DNA of 64,000 nt from Garcia nutans (lineage: Eukaryota; Streptophyta; Magnoliopsida; Malpighiales; Euphorbiaceae): NCBI GenBank assembly GCA_947685225.1, contig CANTUV010000026.1, positions 54,893,501-54,957,500 of the forward strand, in the 5' to 3' direction. How positions within the stretch are numbered: position 1 is the first letter of the stretch; every line of letters starts with the position of its first letter. Made by a program: the position numbers and the translations under genes. Positions 35,362-47,890 of the stretch are shown here, piece after piece. Under the pieces are notes generated by a model, which did no database searches, had not been told where the DNA came from, and saw only the letters and a program-made list of their open reading frames with translations.

Positions 35362-37144
35362 ACATAGCTGTAATTTGAATGAAGAAAACTTCATCTTCCA
35401 TAGTCCAAACCAGTAAAATAATGAGGCAATTAAGCACAAAACAACCTGCAGAGGATCACAAAACAAAATAAAATTCTCAAAATAGGGTCTGACAAAGCAA
35501 GTAAAAGCTGCTGCTTGTACTGGGCATAAAATCCTTGAGAAGCTACTAAACAATACCCCTCCTAAAAATCTTAGTTCACTAACCAAATACTTAGTGAACT
35601 CCTAAAACCTTGTCCGCAAAATCATTACTATATGCACCTTGCAAGTTGCTTCTGTACCAAACAAATTATCGGACAAGATAACAAGTCTCTTCTTTTTCTT
35701 TTCTTTGAGGGAGAGAGGGTGGAGGTTTCTGTACAGTGTCATGACTTTTAGGCATGGGTTAATACAGAGTCAATCAACAAATATTACTTTCATGCATGTG
35801 CATATTTGCCCCATTTGGAGATGACAGATGCCAAATAACATTTGCTAGTAGTTAATACTTGATAGGTAGCACCAGCATGGTAAACGATCAAGAAGTGCCT
35901 AACTTCGCAATAATTTGACGAGAGGATTAATGGAAAGATTAGTTTCCTGGTAAAGCATAAATTTTGTGGATAAGTTGAACAGAGGTGCTACTAGTTAGAG
36001 AAAAACCTAGAATGGCTAGATGGCAGAGGCAGTAGCATTGCAGAGGATTTAGGAAGTGAGAAAGAAACTCGTAGTGATGACGAAATTTAATCAATCTGCT
36101 TAGAACAGCCAAACCTTCCATACTGCCCCCAAATATCAGCTATTACACATTATATTGGCCAAATTGTAACAGTGAATTACTTGAAGTACTGCAGGCTGAC
36201 TCGGCTGATACTGTCATTTTTCTGAACAATTTCGTGATAGTGCCAATCACAAACATTGCATTTTGCGCACAATAAGCAGACATGGCACTGTACCTGCTGC
36301 GGACAACAACTGTGATTCATGAGAAGTTAAGGAACGTTGACATTATTGAGATTGGACTACCAATTGCAAGATACTGAAGAGGTGGAAATTACAAACATGC
36401 TGAAATGCATTGAACCTGAAGACGGTTGAGATGCCCCAGCAAATCAAATAAGAGGAAAAGGCATCTGAAAAAGGAAGAACAAGGAGCCTAAAGTTTAGTA
36501 GAAGGGACTTTCTTCATCTGCCTCCCAAGTTTGATTTTGAGCAGAAGGTTGGAGGTTTTATGTGGTGGTTCAAGTTATCCATTGAAACTTTCCCTCAATA
36601 TGAAGGCTGCCCTGGAAGAGAGAGAAATGTACACAGGCTTTTGCATTACAAAGAGGCAAGTTCCACGGTCATAAAGGGTCATCCATGTCATGACATGCCA
36701 ACTTTACTGTTAAGTCCAAGACTTCCTCTCACAATAACTGAACCAGCCCACTCTGCCCCTCCAGAACACAAAACTCATATGTACAGACTGATAGAATTCA
36801 CATACAAAATTGTTAAAAAAACACAAGGTCAACTAGGCAAGTCATTGACAGAAGGCAATATCATTTGCCATCAAAAAGGGATGGCCTGGCAAGGTGTAGT
36901 AGTTTTATTTACATGTATTAAAATAAACAATGAATTAGCTCCTGTAATTAACTAAGTTCCATATCAAAAAGGCAAAATGCAAGATTGAAATAAAATAAGG
37001 AGCCTCAGAAAACAGGAAAATCAAAATACACCAATTCACCGTTCATGGCTCTATCTCGAAAAATGGTAAAGACACACAGAAACTAAAGACACAATTTGGA
37101 ATATTTTCAGTTGTTTACAAATTAGATTGAATAAAAGCAAATAC
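35362..37144. other. Moderate-GC region downstream of RPL17
   Basis: Composition is nearer to that of introns/UTRs than to the surrounding spacer. Open frames such as 36560-36955 (+) are not recognised. It might include an extended RPL17 3' UTR with introns or an unrecognised non-coding transcript; transcript data would decide. Confidence 0.35.
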
Positions 37145-37860
37145 CTAGACAAGTTCAATGTATGCCATAGGTGCATTGTCTCCTCGCCTTGGCAAAGTTC
37201 TGATGATTCTGGTATATCCACCATTTCTCTCACCATACCTGTCTTGGACTTCCGCGAACAAGGCATGGACTATCTGCTTCTCATATATGAAACCCAGAGC
37301 CTGTCTCCTCTTGTGAAGAGACCCATCCTTGGCCAAAGTAATCATCTTATCAACATACTTCCTCATGGCACTAGCCCTCGCTCTAGTGGTTTTGATTCTT
37401 CCATGCTTAAGGAGCTGAGTTGTGAGACCTCTTAGAAGTGCTCTGCGCTGGTCGGGAGGCCGATTGAGCTTGGGAACTCGCCTGCCATGTCTCATGGCGA
37501 AAAATCGAGACCCATTGTCAATAAAGGGAAACCCATGTTGAAAACTAGTGTTATCTGTAAAACCAATTTGAATTAAAGCAACAAAATAGAAAATCCATAA
37601 ACATACAATTACCAAGATAGGAGGAAAACGAGAAAAATTGGCAAATTACCTAAGAAACCAAGGGAGAGGAGAGGGTTGAAAGGAGAAAGGCCAGTAAAAG
37701 AGCGAAGGATGAGCGGTTGTCGTCGGCGGGAAAGGCTGAGGTTACCGGAACGAGATGATGGGAATCGCAATGTGGCGGTAACTGAAGAAGGAGAAGAAGA
37801 AGAAGGAAGTGCTGCCACTAGAGATGACATGCTCCATCTACTATCGGTCCCGCAAGCCAT
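37145..37860 (-). CDS. RPL17: 50S ribosomal protein L17, chloroplast (bL17c)
   Basis: Two minus-strand exons, 37650-37860 and 37145-37554, join in frame (GT-AG) to 206 residues. The first about 90 residues are Ser/Arg-rich (SSLVAALPSSSSPSSVTATL) as in a plastid transit peptide. The mature part is clear bacterial-type L17: FAMRHGRRVPKLNRPPDQRR, ALLRGLTTQLLKHGRIKTTR, AMRKYVDKMITLAK, and the C-terminus ending APMAYIELV. L17 lies near the exit tunnel of the large subunit in 70S-type ribosomes. MACGTDSRW is used as start; a second Met (MSSLVAAL) ten residues later would also give a good transit peptide. From memory, Arabidopsis RPL17 (At3g54210) sits close to CDKB1;1, matching this neighbourhood. 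Confidence 0.93.
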
Positions 37861-40800
37861 TGCAATTGTTGGTTGCTGCTACTGCTATCAGATGAAGGAC
37901 GGATAAGACTCGGGGAACCAGAAAAATAGATCAAATTTAGCAACTGCTTCGAGTCCTCGTTCAGGATTTCCCTTTACAATTTGGGCCTTACAAGGGTTTG
38001 TATCATTAAGGGCTTTTTACATAGCTATTCTTTAAAAAAAAATCAAAAATACAATAATTAAAAAAATAAAATTAAGAATAAAAAAATTCTGAAATTATAA
38101 AAAAACGGCATATTGTCTTTCTAGTAAAAGTTCCTTATTTTTTAAATTTTAATTTTCTTTACAAAAATTAATTCTCACATTTTTTTAACCTCAATAAATA
38201 TAATTAAAATTAATATTTTAAAATATATTTTTAATATTTTTTAATAAATATTATTAAAATTATAGTGTATATATATAATTTTTATATAATATTTAATTAT
38301 ATTATATTTAATCATATTATATTATATTATATATATTGTGGAAATATTATATATATTTAAATTTATATTATATTTTAAATTTTATATATTATTTAATTAT
38401 AACATATATTATATATATACTTTGAGTATATATTACAACACTCATGTATTACAAATAATATAAATCCAATCAATCAAATCGAAAACAAACACAAATAAAA
38501 ATAAAAAAGTTAATATAGTTTTATTTGTTCAACTAACACCACCAGTCAACTACACAACTGCTTATTATATATATATATATATATACACATGTGAGTAACT
38601 GTTACCGGTATATAATAACAATATTATTCAATTTGTTTGTTATTAACAAGATACCTACGAGCTTGATTAAATTTGTTTAGTATTATTTTTTTTTTTTTTG
38701 CGTAAATTCTATTTATTCAGCTAAGAGACATTCGGATGAACTCGAGTTAAGTTCAAATTTCAATTTATAATTTTTCCTTTTAATATTATTACAAAAAAAT
38801 ATATTTTTGATTGTGCTGAACCCAAATATTTATTTAAGGTTACGAGTTATTCAAGTTAAGTAATTATATTATTCAAACTCTATTCTATTTGATTAAAATT
38901 AATTATAATTTTCTTTGTTATAGATAAAAAATAAAAATCTAAATCACGCTGTCAACGTTATTGAAGTGGATGATTGGATGTCGTTCTTAAACATCGACAG
39001 CAGGAACTATAATTTATTTTAGGTATAATTCTTTACAAATATTGTGATTTGCGTATTTGTTTATATAAAAGAAAGTAAACTATTTGATGAAATTTAAGAT
39101 TAAATTAATCAAGTTTGAAAATTAAAGACTTTAGTTTTTTTTAATTGAAATTTAAAAATTTAATTAATAATATAACATAATAATTTTAAGAATAATTCAG
39201 TATTGTAATTTTTTTATAATTATGATTTATAATAAAACTGTAATTAAAATTTCAAATTATGATATTATTAACAAAAAATCAATTAATTGTAAAAATGCAT
39301 AAAATTTCAAAATAAATTTATTTATCAAAGCCTTTTTAATTATGAGTGTTTTATTATTTTTTTATGAACATCTTGTTTTTGATGCAAATATTTTTTTTAA
39401 ATATGTATTTTTTAATTATATTTTAATAAATGAGTAGTTGTGTTTTTTTATAAATTTTTTAGTATGAAATTAAAATATTACTATTATTTTATTGAATTTA
39501 AGATTTAGATAATGTAATATTAATATAACAAATATAAATCCCATCTAAAAAGTCACTAAAGAAAATATACTAATATTGTATTAGTATGTACAGAATTTAA
39601 TTGGAACATACATTTATAAAGACATTTTTAGATTTAATGTTACGAGGAATAACTGTTGTAGTATGTCATAATCACAATTATTATTATTATCATTATCATT
39701 ATCATTGCTTACCTTATTTTTTTATTTTAATTATAAAGAAAAACATGTGGGTTTTTCGCCTTTTTCATGCCAATATTATATGTTGAAAAGAAAAAAAAAA
39801 TCATATCGTATCCATTATATACCAAAAAATAAAAGAACATGATTTGATATCACACTAACAAATAATAAGAGTGTGAAGAGTGTGTAGAGCCGTTGGCCCT
39901 TTTGGAAGAGGATAAATAAGCCATTGAAAATTTACTAAAGTACGTAAATTGAGTGATTTTATTAGGCAAACTGGTCCTGCTCACCTTTGATACAACCAAT
40001 AAGATGAAGGTTCACTTATCCGGAATCCTTTTCGGAATGAAATTTATAAAAAAAAATGACATTTTTCACTTTATTTTTTAAAAATTTTATTTTTTATTAA
40101 AAATATTTTAATTATTTTATTATAAACACATCCTAAACTCAATATAAATTATATAAAATCTACAAATTTACGATAGAATTATTATAAACTTATTATAAAT
40201 TTTTTATAAACTAATAAAAATTTAGTATTTTAATAAATATTTTATAAATATATATATATCCAAAAAATAAGAAATTTTTTTTACAATAAATAATAACAGT
40301 AAATGAACACATCTATAATAAAAATATATTTTATTATAATATATTATTTAATGTATTTCACAAATATATACATATATTTTTTCTATGTAATGAGCCGATT
40401 AAGAAAATAACTTAATTATATTTTACTTTAATTTTTCTTATCTCGATTATTCTTTCTTAGAGGTATGAAAGATAATTTAAAAAAATTGTTTCAATATAAA
40501 TTTATAATACTGAAAAAATATATGTTGAAAATAAAAAATGAAATATAAAACGGGCCTTTATATTTATATTTATATTTTATTGGGACTCTCCTCCTAATTG
40601 TATTATTTTATCCTCAATGAATTATATCTCATTTGATTGCTCTTTTATTTCAAAAAAAATATATATATATTTATTTATTTTTTTAATTCTTCTCTATTTT
40701 GTTTTCAAGTTACTATTCTCACGGATTTTTTTTTCATAAAACAAGAGAGAAATTTATTTAAATTATAAATTATTTATTAAATTAAAATAAAAATTGAAAT

Positions 40801-41450
40801 TCAAATAACATAGGGTCTAAATTGAAGAATTTCAAATTAAAATAAAATATAAGTTCTCTGCATATATTATGATTTTCAATAAAATTGAAATTTTAAAATT
40901 TGTTATTATTAATGGTGGGGAAATTTTGGGACCTGGTGGTGGCCCCCTGCTCCCTCTGTCTCCGTCAGTACACTGATCCCTCTCCGCTGCCCTCTCTGAT
41001 TGTGAGAAAGATTGCGACACCCAGCGAGAAAAAAACCAAGAAAGATTGAAACTTTTTTTTTTTTTTTTTGAAAAAAAAAGTAGAAACTCTTTTGGATCTT
41101 AATTTGGGTACTGTAATATTAGATACTCAAACCCCCCCCCCCCCCCCCCCCCTTCTCTCTCTCTCTCTATATATATATTGGGCTTCTGTACTGTCTCGAT
41201 ATATAGAGCTTGTTTAGTAGTAAGGATAATAATGATTTTACTATTAAAAGATCGAGCATAGGGAGAGAAAAAGAAGGTTTCTGAGATTGGAAGAGAGGAG
41301 AAAATAAATAAAAAAATGCACCTGAAAGAATGAGAGTCTGGACTACCAGGTTCAGGATATCCATACTAGTACCACTACTATCAGTACCAGAGTCACTACT
41401 TCTGCTTCTATTAGGTTCCACATTCAGTCACTTTCATACCAACCAACAAC
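37861..41450. other. Spacer between divergent RPL17 and PBL8-like genes, with leader of the latter
   Basis: Very AT-rich to about 40900; (TA)n near 38567-38584. From about 40910 to 41450 there is a mixed-composition region that should hold the kinase promoter and 5' UTR: T-run (41052-41069), a 21-base C-run (41132-41152), (CT)n and (TA)n directly after it. No coding gene seen. Confidence 0.45.
41132..41181. repeat. C21 homopolymer followed by (CT)n and (TA)n
   Basis: A run of 21 C at 41132-41152, then ttctctctctctctct and atatatatat, about 270 bp upstream of the kinase ATG. A compound microsatellite likely to vary in length and hard to sequence accurately. Confidence 0.9.
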
Positions 41451-44400
41451 ATGGGCAACTGTGGCACTAGAGAGGAATCTGCTGTTGTCTCCAATGCTCA
41501 AGGTTTTTCTTCTTTTTTCCTGAACTTTTTATTTATTTTCTCCCCTGTCCAGATCCGAGTGCTCTTCCTTAATTTCTGTACCTTAAACTGACTCACAAGT
41601 GAAAAATTTCATGTCTTTTTTTATCTGGGGTTTTGAAAAGGGTTTAAATTGAATTGTTTTGATTTGGATTGGATTTTTTTTTAATTTATGAGTTCTGAAT
41701 TTTGTTGGGCAGTTCAACAACAGCTTCATCATATGTTATCTTCTTCTTCTGTGGGTGTTAAAAATGGTCTCTCTGAGAAAAAGCACAGTCGGTCTATATC
41801 AGATCTGAGTGATCCTTCGTCTACCCCGCGAAACTTTGAGGATTCTAGGAAAAATGCTGTTCTTTATACTCACGTTATTGCCTTCACTTTATATGAACTC
41901 GCGACTATAACTAAGAGTTTCCGCTCTGATTACATTTTGGGCGAAGGTGGGTTTGGGACTGTTTATAAAGGCTACATTGATGAAAATGTCAGGGTTGGCC
42001 TCAAATCTCTTCCTGTTGCAGTCAAGGTTCTCAACAAGGAGGGCCATCAAGGCCACCGCGAATGGCTGGTATGCCCCTTTTTCTTCTTCTTATTTCGTTA
42101 AGATTGGTCCAGCAATGCTCTCTTATTCTGACTTTATAATTGGGACACCATTTCAGACGGAAGTCAACTTTTTGGGGCAGCTTAGGCATCCTAATCTGGT
42201 CAAGTTGATTGGATATTGTTGCGAGGATGATCATAGATTACTTGTTTACGAGTTCATGTTCCGGGGAAGCCTTGAAAATCACCTATTTCGAAGTATGCAT
42301 TTTCTTTCCTTTCAACCCTCTTCTCGTCTTTGCAATTTTTTACCAATTACTGTTCTTTGATGCTACTGCCTCGCTTCATAATTTTGGACAACAAGATGTG
42401 CATTTTATTGGTTAATTATGATAAAATGTTAACATTGAACACTTTCTTCACTTAATCAAAACGGATGGTCCTTACTGCTATCAAATGTTTCTTTTGAATT
42501 TGTCTGATTTGCTTTGACATATTCTGGCAATGATTATGTACAAAAACTTCATACCATGATAAACACCTGTATCAAGGACTCTAGTCTGTTTTGGTAATGA
42601 ACAAGGTATTATTCTCTCATCATTTATGTCTTACAATTTCACAAAGCTGAGCACCTTTTTTTGTGATTTTATCAGTCTGCCGAACACATGATGTGCTTGG
42701 ATACTTTTTGTGTACTACTAATAAATTACTCTAGTTATTCAAAATAACCTCATAAATAAAAAAAAAATATTGTTTCAGAATACAATGTCAATTCCTTAAG
42801 GTTCCCCATAGACAATGAGAGAGAAACAAATAATATTAATGGAAAAATCAGCCCACCAAATCAAAGAGGCTCACATAGACAGTTAATGCATCACCATTGG
42901 TTGAACCTTTTTTTCTTTATTTGGATGAGGGGCACACTATTGTCATCTTTCTTTCATCACTACTAACAGAAATGAAGCACTTTTAGTGTGCTATGTATGC
43001 TTTTACTGGATTATCTATTCAATTATATCATTGTTTGATGGTTATATTGTCGGTGATTGAGTATGACTTGGTTCTACAGTAGAAATCATATCACCAGGAT
43101 TTACCTGGAAAAAAACAACGAGAATAAAATAATACTTGTGGATCTTCTTGCCCATTTAATGAGCTATCTGTTAAGAAGAAGATGAATGACAGTTGAAGTT
43201 CATCCACCATATTGATGGATGGATTGTATTTGCAAGTGGATTGATGCTACTTAATAAAATATACTAGGTCTGTGCAATTTTTGATGATTTGTCAGCAACA
43301 CTGGTGCCAACCGTAGTTTATTGTTTAATTCTAATGAAACATTATCTAGGTTTATAATGCAATACAGTGCCTATAATGTTAATTATTGTCAATTTGAATT
43401 GATATATCTTTTCCTGGGGCTTTCAGAAGCAACTGTTCCACTATCTTGGGCCACAAGAATGATGATTGCTCTTGGAGCTGCCAAAGGGCTTGCTTTCCTT
43501 CACAATGCTGAAAGGCCAGTTATATATCGGGACTTCAAAACTTCTAATATATTATTGGACTCTGTGAGTGGTGTTCTCTTAGTTTCATTACATAAGAATT
43601 TACTGGTGTGTTTCCTTGGTATAGAAATAGTCCTTTGCTAACATTGTTGCCCATGTATTTGCAGGATTATACAGCCAAGCTATCTGATTTTGGGCTTGCA
43701 AAAGCTGGACCACAAGGTGATGAGACTCATGTATCAACTCGAGTGATGGGTACCTATGGTTATGCTGCCCCTGAATACGTAATGACCGGTAAGCCTCCAC
43801 CTTCTAAAATGCTTGATCTATCAGCCTGATTCATACCATGTTTTCTTTATCATCCAAAAAGCTCTCAGGGTTTGGTTGAACAAAAAAGAAATGGAAGAAA
43901 CATAAATCATTATCCAACTCGCAACAATGTGATATGGGTAATATTGATTATAAATCTCAAACTGGGCCCTGCAAAATATTTGGTGCACAAGCAAAATCTC
44001 CAATAATGATGCAAATAATAGCACATATGTGCAGAACATAGTATTATAATGGTGAAAGGAGATTTATATTGCATCAAGTAATGAAGATTTTCAGACTCCA
44101 GGTGATTAACTATGGGTAAAGGGTGAGGGGTAGTATATGCTTGCTGAATAGAGGAAAAGCCAATTATCTCCTATTATTTATTCTGTGGCAAAACCATTCC
44201 AATTCCGTACTTGAAATGAATGTAAAGGGTGAAATGAATGTTGAAAAATGAATGCGTACTTGCTCTATTAGCAATCACTTCTTTCGATAATTTGCTGCGC
44301 AGTAAACATTTCATTGTTTTTATTTTTCATCAGATATAGTGATGTCAGTGTTGAACATATAGGCAACAATGGTGTCTGCTCGCTGTTCTGAACAACCTTT

Positions 44401-44908
44401 ATGATTTGCAGGTCACCTGACTGCAAGAAGTGATGTATATAGCTTTGGAGTTGTGCTACTAGAGCTATTAACAGGAAGGAAATCTGTTGACAAGATGAGG
44501 CCCAGCAAGGAACAGAACTTAGTAGAGTGGGCCCGTCCAAAATTGAATGACAAGAGAAAGTTGTTGCAAATAATTGACCCCAGATTGCAGAACCAGTACT
44601 CTGTAAGGGCAGCACAGAAAGCCTGCAGCTTGGCATATTATTGTTTGAGCCAGAACCCCAAAGCAAGGCCCTTGATGAGCGATGTAGTTGAAACTTTGGA
44701 ACCTCTGCAATGTAGTAATGATTGTGCAAATGAAGTCTCGTCTATTACACCAATCCTAGCAGGAGGCGCTGGTGCATTTGCAATGGGTGGAGTCCCTCAT
44801 TATCAAATGCATCGTAGATTTACCACCAATGTTGGTCCTGGTTCAAGTTGTCGATCACCTAATCCAAATTGCTCCCCAGGTGGTCCTGCTGCATGCAGGG
44901 TTAGATGA
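41451..44908 (+). CDS. PBL8: Receptor-like cytoplasmic kinase, subfamily VII (PBL8-like)
   Basis: Six exons (41451-41502, 41713-42068, 42157-42292, 43427-43563, 43665-43788, 44412-44908) join in frame with GT-AG introns to 433 residues. MGNCGTREESA gives Gly2 and Cys4 for myristoylation and palmitoylation, so plasma-membrane attachment is expected. Kinase motifs: GEGGFGTVYKG (94-104), VAVKVLN, the insert typical of RLCK VII, catalytic VIYRDFKTSNILLD, SDFGLA, activation segment THVSTRVMGTYGYAAPEYVM, and SDVYSFGVVLLELLTGRKSV. YRD in place of HRD is normal in this subfamily. The tail is Gly/Pro/Ser-rich and ends PGGPAACRVR. These kinases relay signals from surface immune and developmental receptors; PBL8 (At5g01020) has a similar MGNCGTR start, from memory. 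The exon boundaries match the family and the frame is complete. The first short exon is chosen because the MGNC start and its donor splice correctly to exon two. Confidence 0.93.
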
Positions 44909-45892
44909 GCAATGTCACCACAATGTATTTGGTGTGCTTTTTTCACTCCCCAACTTTGTCTTTGGTAATGACAAATCTGATTGTTAAACCATGAGTGTTT
45001 TTGCTGCTTGGTACTTACTGTACATTCTGTCATCTTGACCCCCAACCAGTGGTTAATTGTTGCTGTCTGACTTTTGTGCTTGTATTACTTTTCTAGTGAA
45101 AGTTTTCTGGCAATGGAAATTGCCAAATGAAACCATTTTTTCTTGTTGATAAAAGGGAAAAAAGAAATGGAAATGGTTTTTTTTTCTTGTTCTGGAGATG
45201 TCCTACATCCTGTCTACTACTTTGTTCACAGGCTAAGGGTATGCAGGTGGAAAAATTCTTCGTGCGTTATTTGATACATTGTTGGATAATCTTTGATAAT
45301 CATTTTCCGGTGTAGCCAGTCTTTCCATTAAACAACTACTTCTGAATCATTAGCTTGCAATTCTTATCCATTCTTTCAACAATTTTTTTTTAAACTTTCA
45401 TGGAAGTTACATGACATTGCTAATTACATAATTGATCTATTATTACGAAATTTTTTGTATTTAAAATATCGACAAAAAGTCATTAAAAATCATTTTGATA
45501 TTAACTTGATAAATTATGAAATCATATGCATAAAATGAATTGATTATTATTGATTGAATCCTTCTCGCATTTTATATTTTTCGACAATGTGAAAATGGCC
45601 TATGACTAATAAAAATATATTTATCCAATTAAAGGTTTCTCGAAACACTAATCACAAATATCATATTTCTTTTGCTAGCGTATGATCGGCGCATTCTAGG
45701 AATTTTGTCACTATCAATTGCTTTGCGTGATTCCATAATTGCAAAAGAACAAAAAAAAAATCCATTTGTCGATCCATTACTCTGCTACTCTGCTCTGCTC
45801 TGCACCACACAAAATTTTATACCCACGTTCAGCTCTTTCTTTCTTTCAGTTTGTCCCCGTCTATTTTACTTTGCATGTCATTCCCAGCCACC
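44909..45892. other. 3' UTR of kinase gene and promoter/leader of the next gene
   Basis: About the first 450 bases look like 3' UTR (mixed composition, T-rich). From about 45660 the sequence becomes CT-rich toward the ATG at 45893 (tctgctctgctctgcacc), a likely 5' UTR. An open frame at 45672-45896 overlaps that leader and is not considered coding. Confidence 0.45.
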
Positions 45893-46318
45893 ATGATTAA
45901 TCATACCATGAAACTAGTAATATTTCTAATTCTTTTAATCGCCCAGTTTATGATCATTACTACACCTGGTAAGTTAAATTTCTAAGCAAGACCCTGTTTA
46001 TTACTCTGTTTTTTTTTGTGGCTCCGTTTTTGGTCGCTAATGATCACACTACATGCAGCAGCTCAACTGTTACCCGTACAAGGTGAGTTCCGGCCGGCAG
46101 AACCAACTCAGTACCGGCTATTTGAGGCGATAGAGCGACGAAGGCTAGCAGAACCTTTTCAGATGTGCTTATCATGCAAGTGCTGTGCTGCAAATGGTGG
46201 CACCAACTGTGCAACCATGTCTTGCTGCTTTGGCATTGATTGCCAGCTTCCTAATAAGCCTTATGGGGTTTGTGCTTTCGTACCCAAAACTTGTGATGGT
46301 TGTGCTTCTTGTGCTTAA
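45893..46318 (+). CDS. Small secreted cysteine-rich protein (DUF7866-like)
   Basis: Two exons, 45893-45968 and 46059-46318, join in frame (GT-AG) to 111 residues. The N-terminus MINHTMKLVIFLILLIAQFM is a hydrophobic signal peptide, split from the mature part by the intron. After an arginine-rich spacer (AIERRRLAEPF) the C-terminal half has 12 cysteines in the order C-x2-C-x-CC-x7-C-x4-CC-x4-C-x9-C-x6-C-x2-C-x2-C, including CCFGIDCQLPNKPYGVCAFV. I recall the same pattern in a widespread plant family of unknown function (DUF7866 by my recollection). The size and even cysteine number suggest a disulfide-rich apoplastic peptide; a processing site is possible near RRRL. Function unknown. Confidence 0.8.
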
Positions 46319-47885
46319 TTTTTCATTTCAAAACTACTTCAAAGGCAAAGCCCATCACTTTGTAGTATGTATATCCATTAGCTAAACACTTGATAAACAT
46401 AATAATTATATAAGTTGTTGTATAATATTTCTGTATTTAAAAATAAATGGGATCAGCCACAATATGCTAAAATTCTAAAAAATTTATGGGTTATCACATA
46501 AATAAAGATTTCTATACGATTTGGAGACGTTGCATTAAGCATTTCCCTTTTTGAGTGAGTTGTTTTTTAGGATTTCTACTCTTAAATTCAAATATATACT
46601 TTGTGTGTTTCCATTAAATTGATTTGAATCTGAATATTCATGAATTTCTTGGTGATAGTACTTTATTAAGACGTGCTAATTACGTATTAGGGATAGGATA
46701 TTTTTATAAGAAAATCATGAATTTTAATGCTTTTACATCCAACCCCTCTTTTTTTTTTTCAAAACTTGTTATTGGAAACATAAAATATTGGTTCAGTTAA
46801 AAATCGATTGGAAAAAGAAAAATTCAAGAGAAAGTTAAGAACTATGAACACTACTTGAATTGCATCAAATGGACCTTGCTCTAGATTAAAAAAGAAATAA
46901 TAATAATAATAATAATTATTATTATTATTATTATTAGGATATAATGTTAGACAAGCAATACAAAAATTGGTTGGTTCTCATTTGGACAGACTTGCACTTA
47001 ATTATCAAATTTGTTTTGTCTAATTTCATAGTAAGGCTCCTTTCATTTCTTTCCTAAAAAAAGGGTTCCTTTCATCACCACTAGACTTCAACTGTTCCGT
47101 CACTATTCTTAACATTTTTTGGCATTCAGCTCCCACTAATACATACATTTATTATAATATACATCATTTGCAAAATCATTAGGAAAACTAAGTAAGATTC
47201 AATTCAAACTATTGTTTAGTGGAGGTCGAATGAGTAAATGGGACAAATCAATCTGACTTGATTACTGTTTCAATAAATTCAATCAATTATGTTAATTTTA
47301 ATCAATTGGATTGATCAGTTTCGATTTGAAATTCTAACAAACTGATATTATTAGTTTAGTTTCAACTTGCATGTATTATAAATTAAAATTGACTAAATCC
47401 AATAAAACTGATCAAATTCTATCGATAATGGTCGATTTTATAAAAAAAATTTCTTTTGAATAGTCAATTTTAGAGGATAAATTCTCCAACCAGATTGATA
47501 ATGGTTGGCTTAAAAGGCTTCCAAAAACATATAAGACCGATATATGTACATCCAATGCATAAATTGGGAATTTATATACATTACTAAAATCATATAAATT
47601 TTTTAATTTTTTATTAATATATAAATCAGTTTAAAAATTATATGATTTATCTTAAAAAATTAATTTTTTAACAAAATTAATTTTTCAAGTATAAATTTTA
47701 ATAAACGGATATAAATAAAAAAGATAACTATTTAAATTCATAGGTTATAAATCTCATTTGGTTTAATTATTTATCGTAATTATTAAGTGTTGTTAATTAC
47801 TGATAATTGATATATAATAGCTGATTGTTAGTAATTATTTTAGGTCCATGTTAAATATTTAATAGAATTATTATTATTCATTGTT
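46319..47885. other. AT-rich spacer before the large LTR element
   Basis: No gene. Includes a short (AAT)n followed by (ATT)n at about 46898-46936, a perfect self-complementary microsatellite. The rest is unremarkable. Confidence 0.45.
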
Positions 47886-47890
47886 GTTAA

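Noticed and set aside
36560..36955. 131-codon plus-strand open frame
   Set aside because: No domain, no signal, no similarity recognised; lies in non-coding sequence downstream of RPL17.
41167..41421. 84-codon minus-strand frame upstream of the kinase
   Set aside because: Overlaps the kinase 5' leader on the opposite strand and has low-complexity Ser-rich content; no family recognised.
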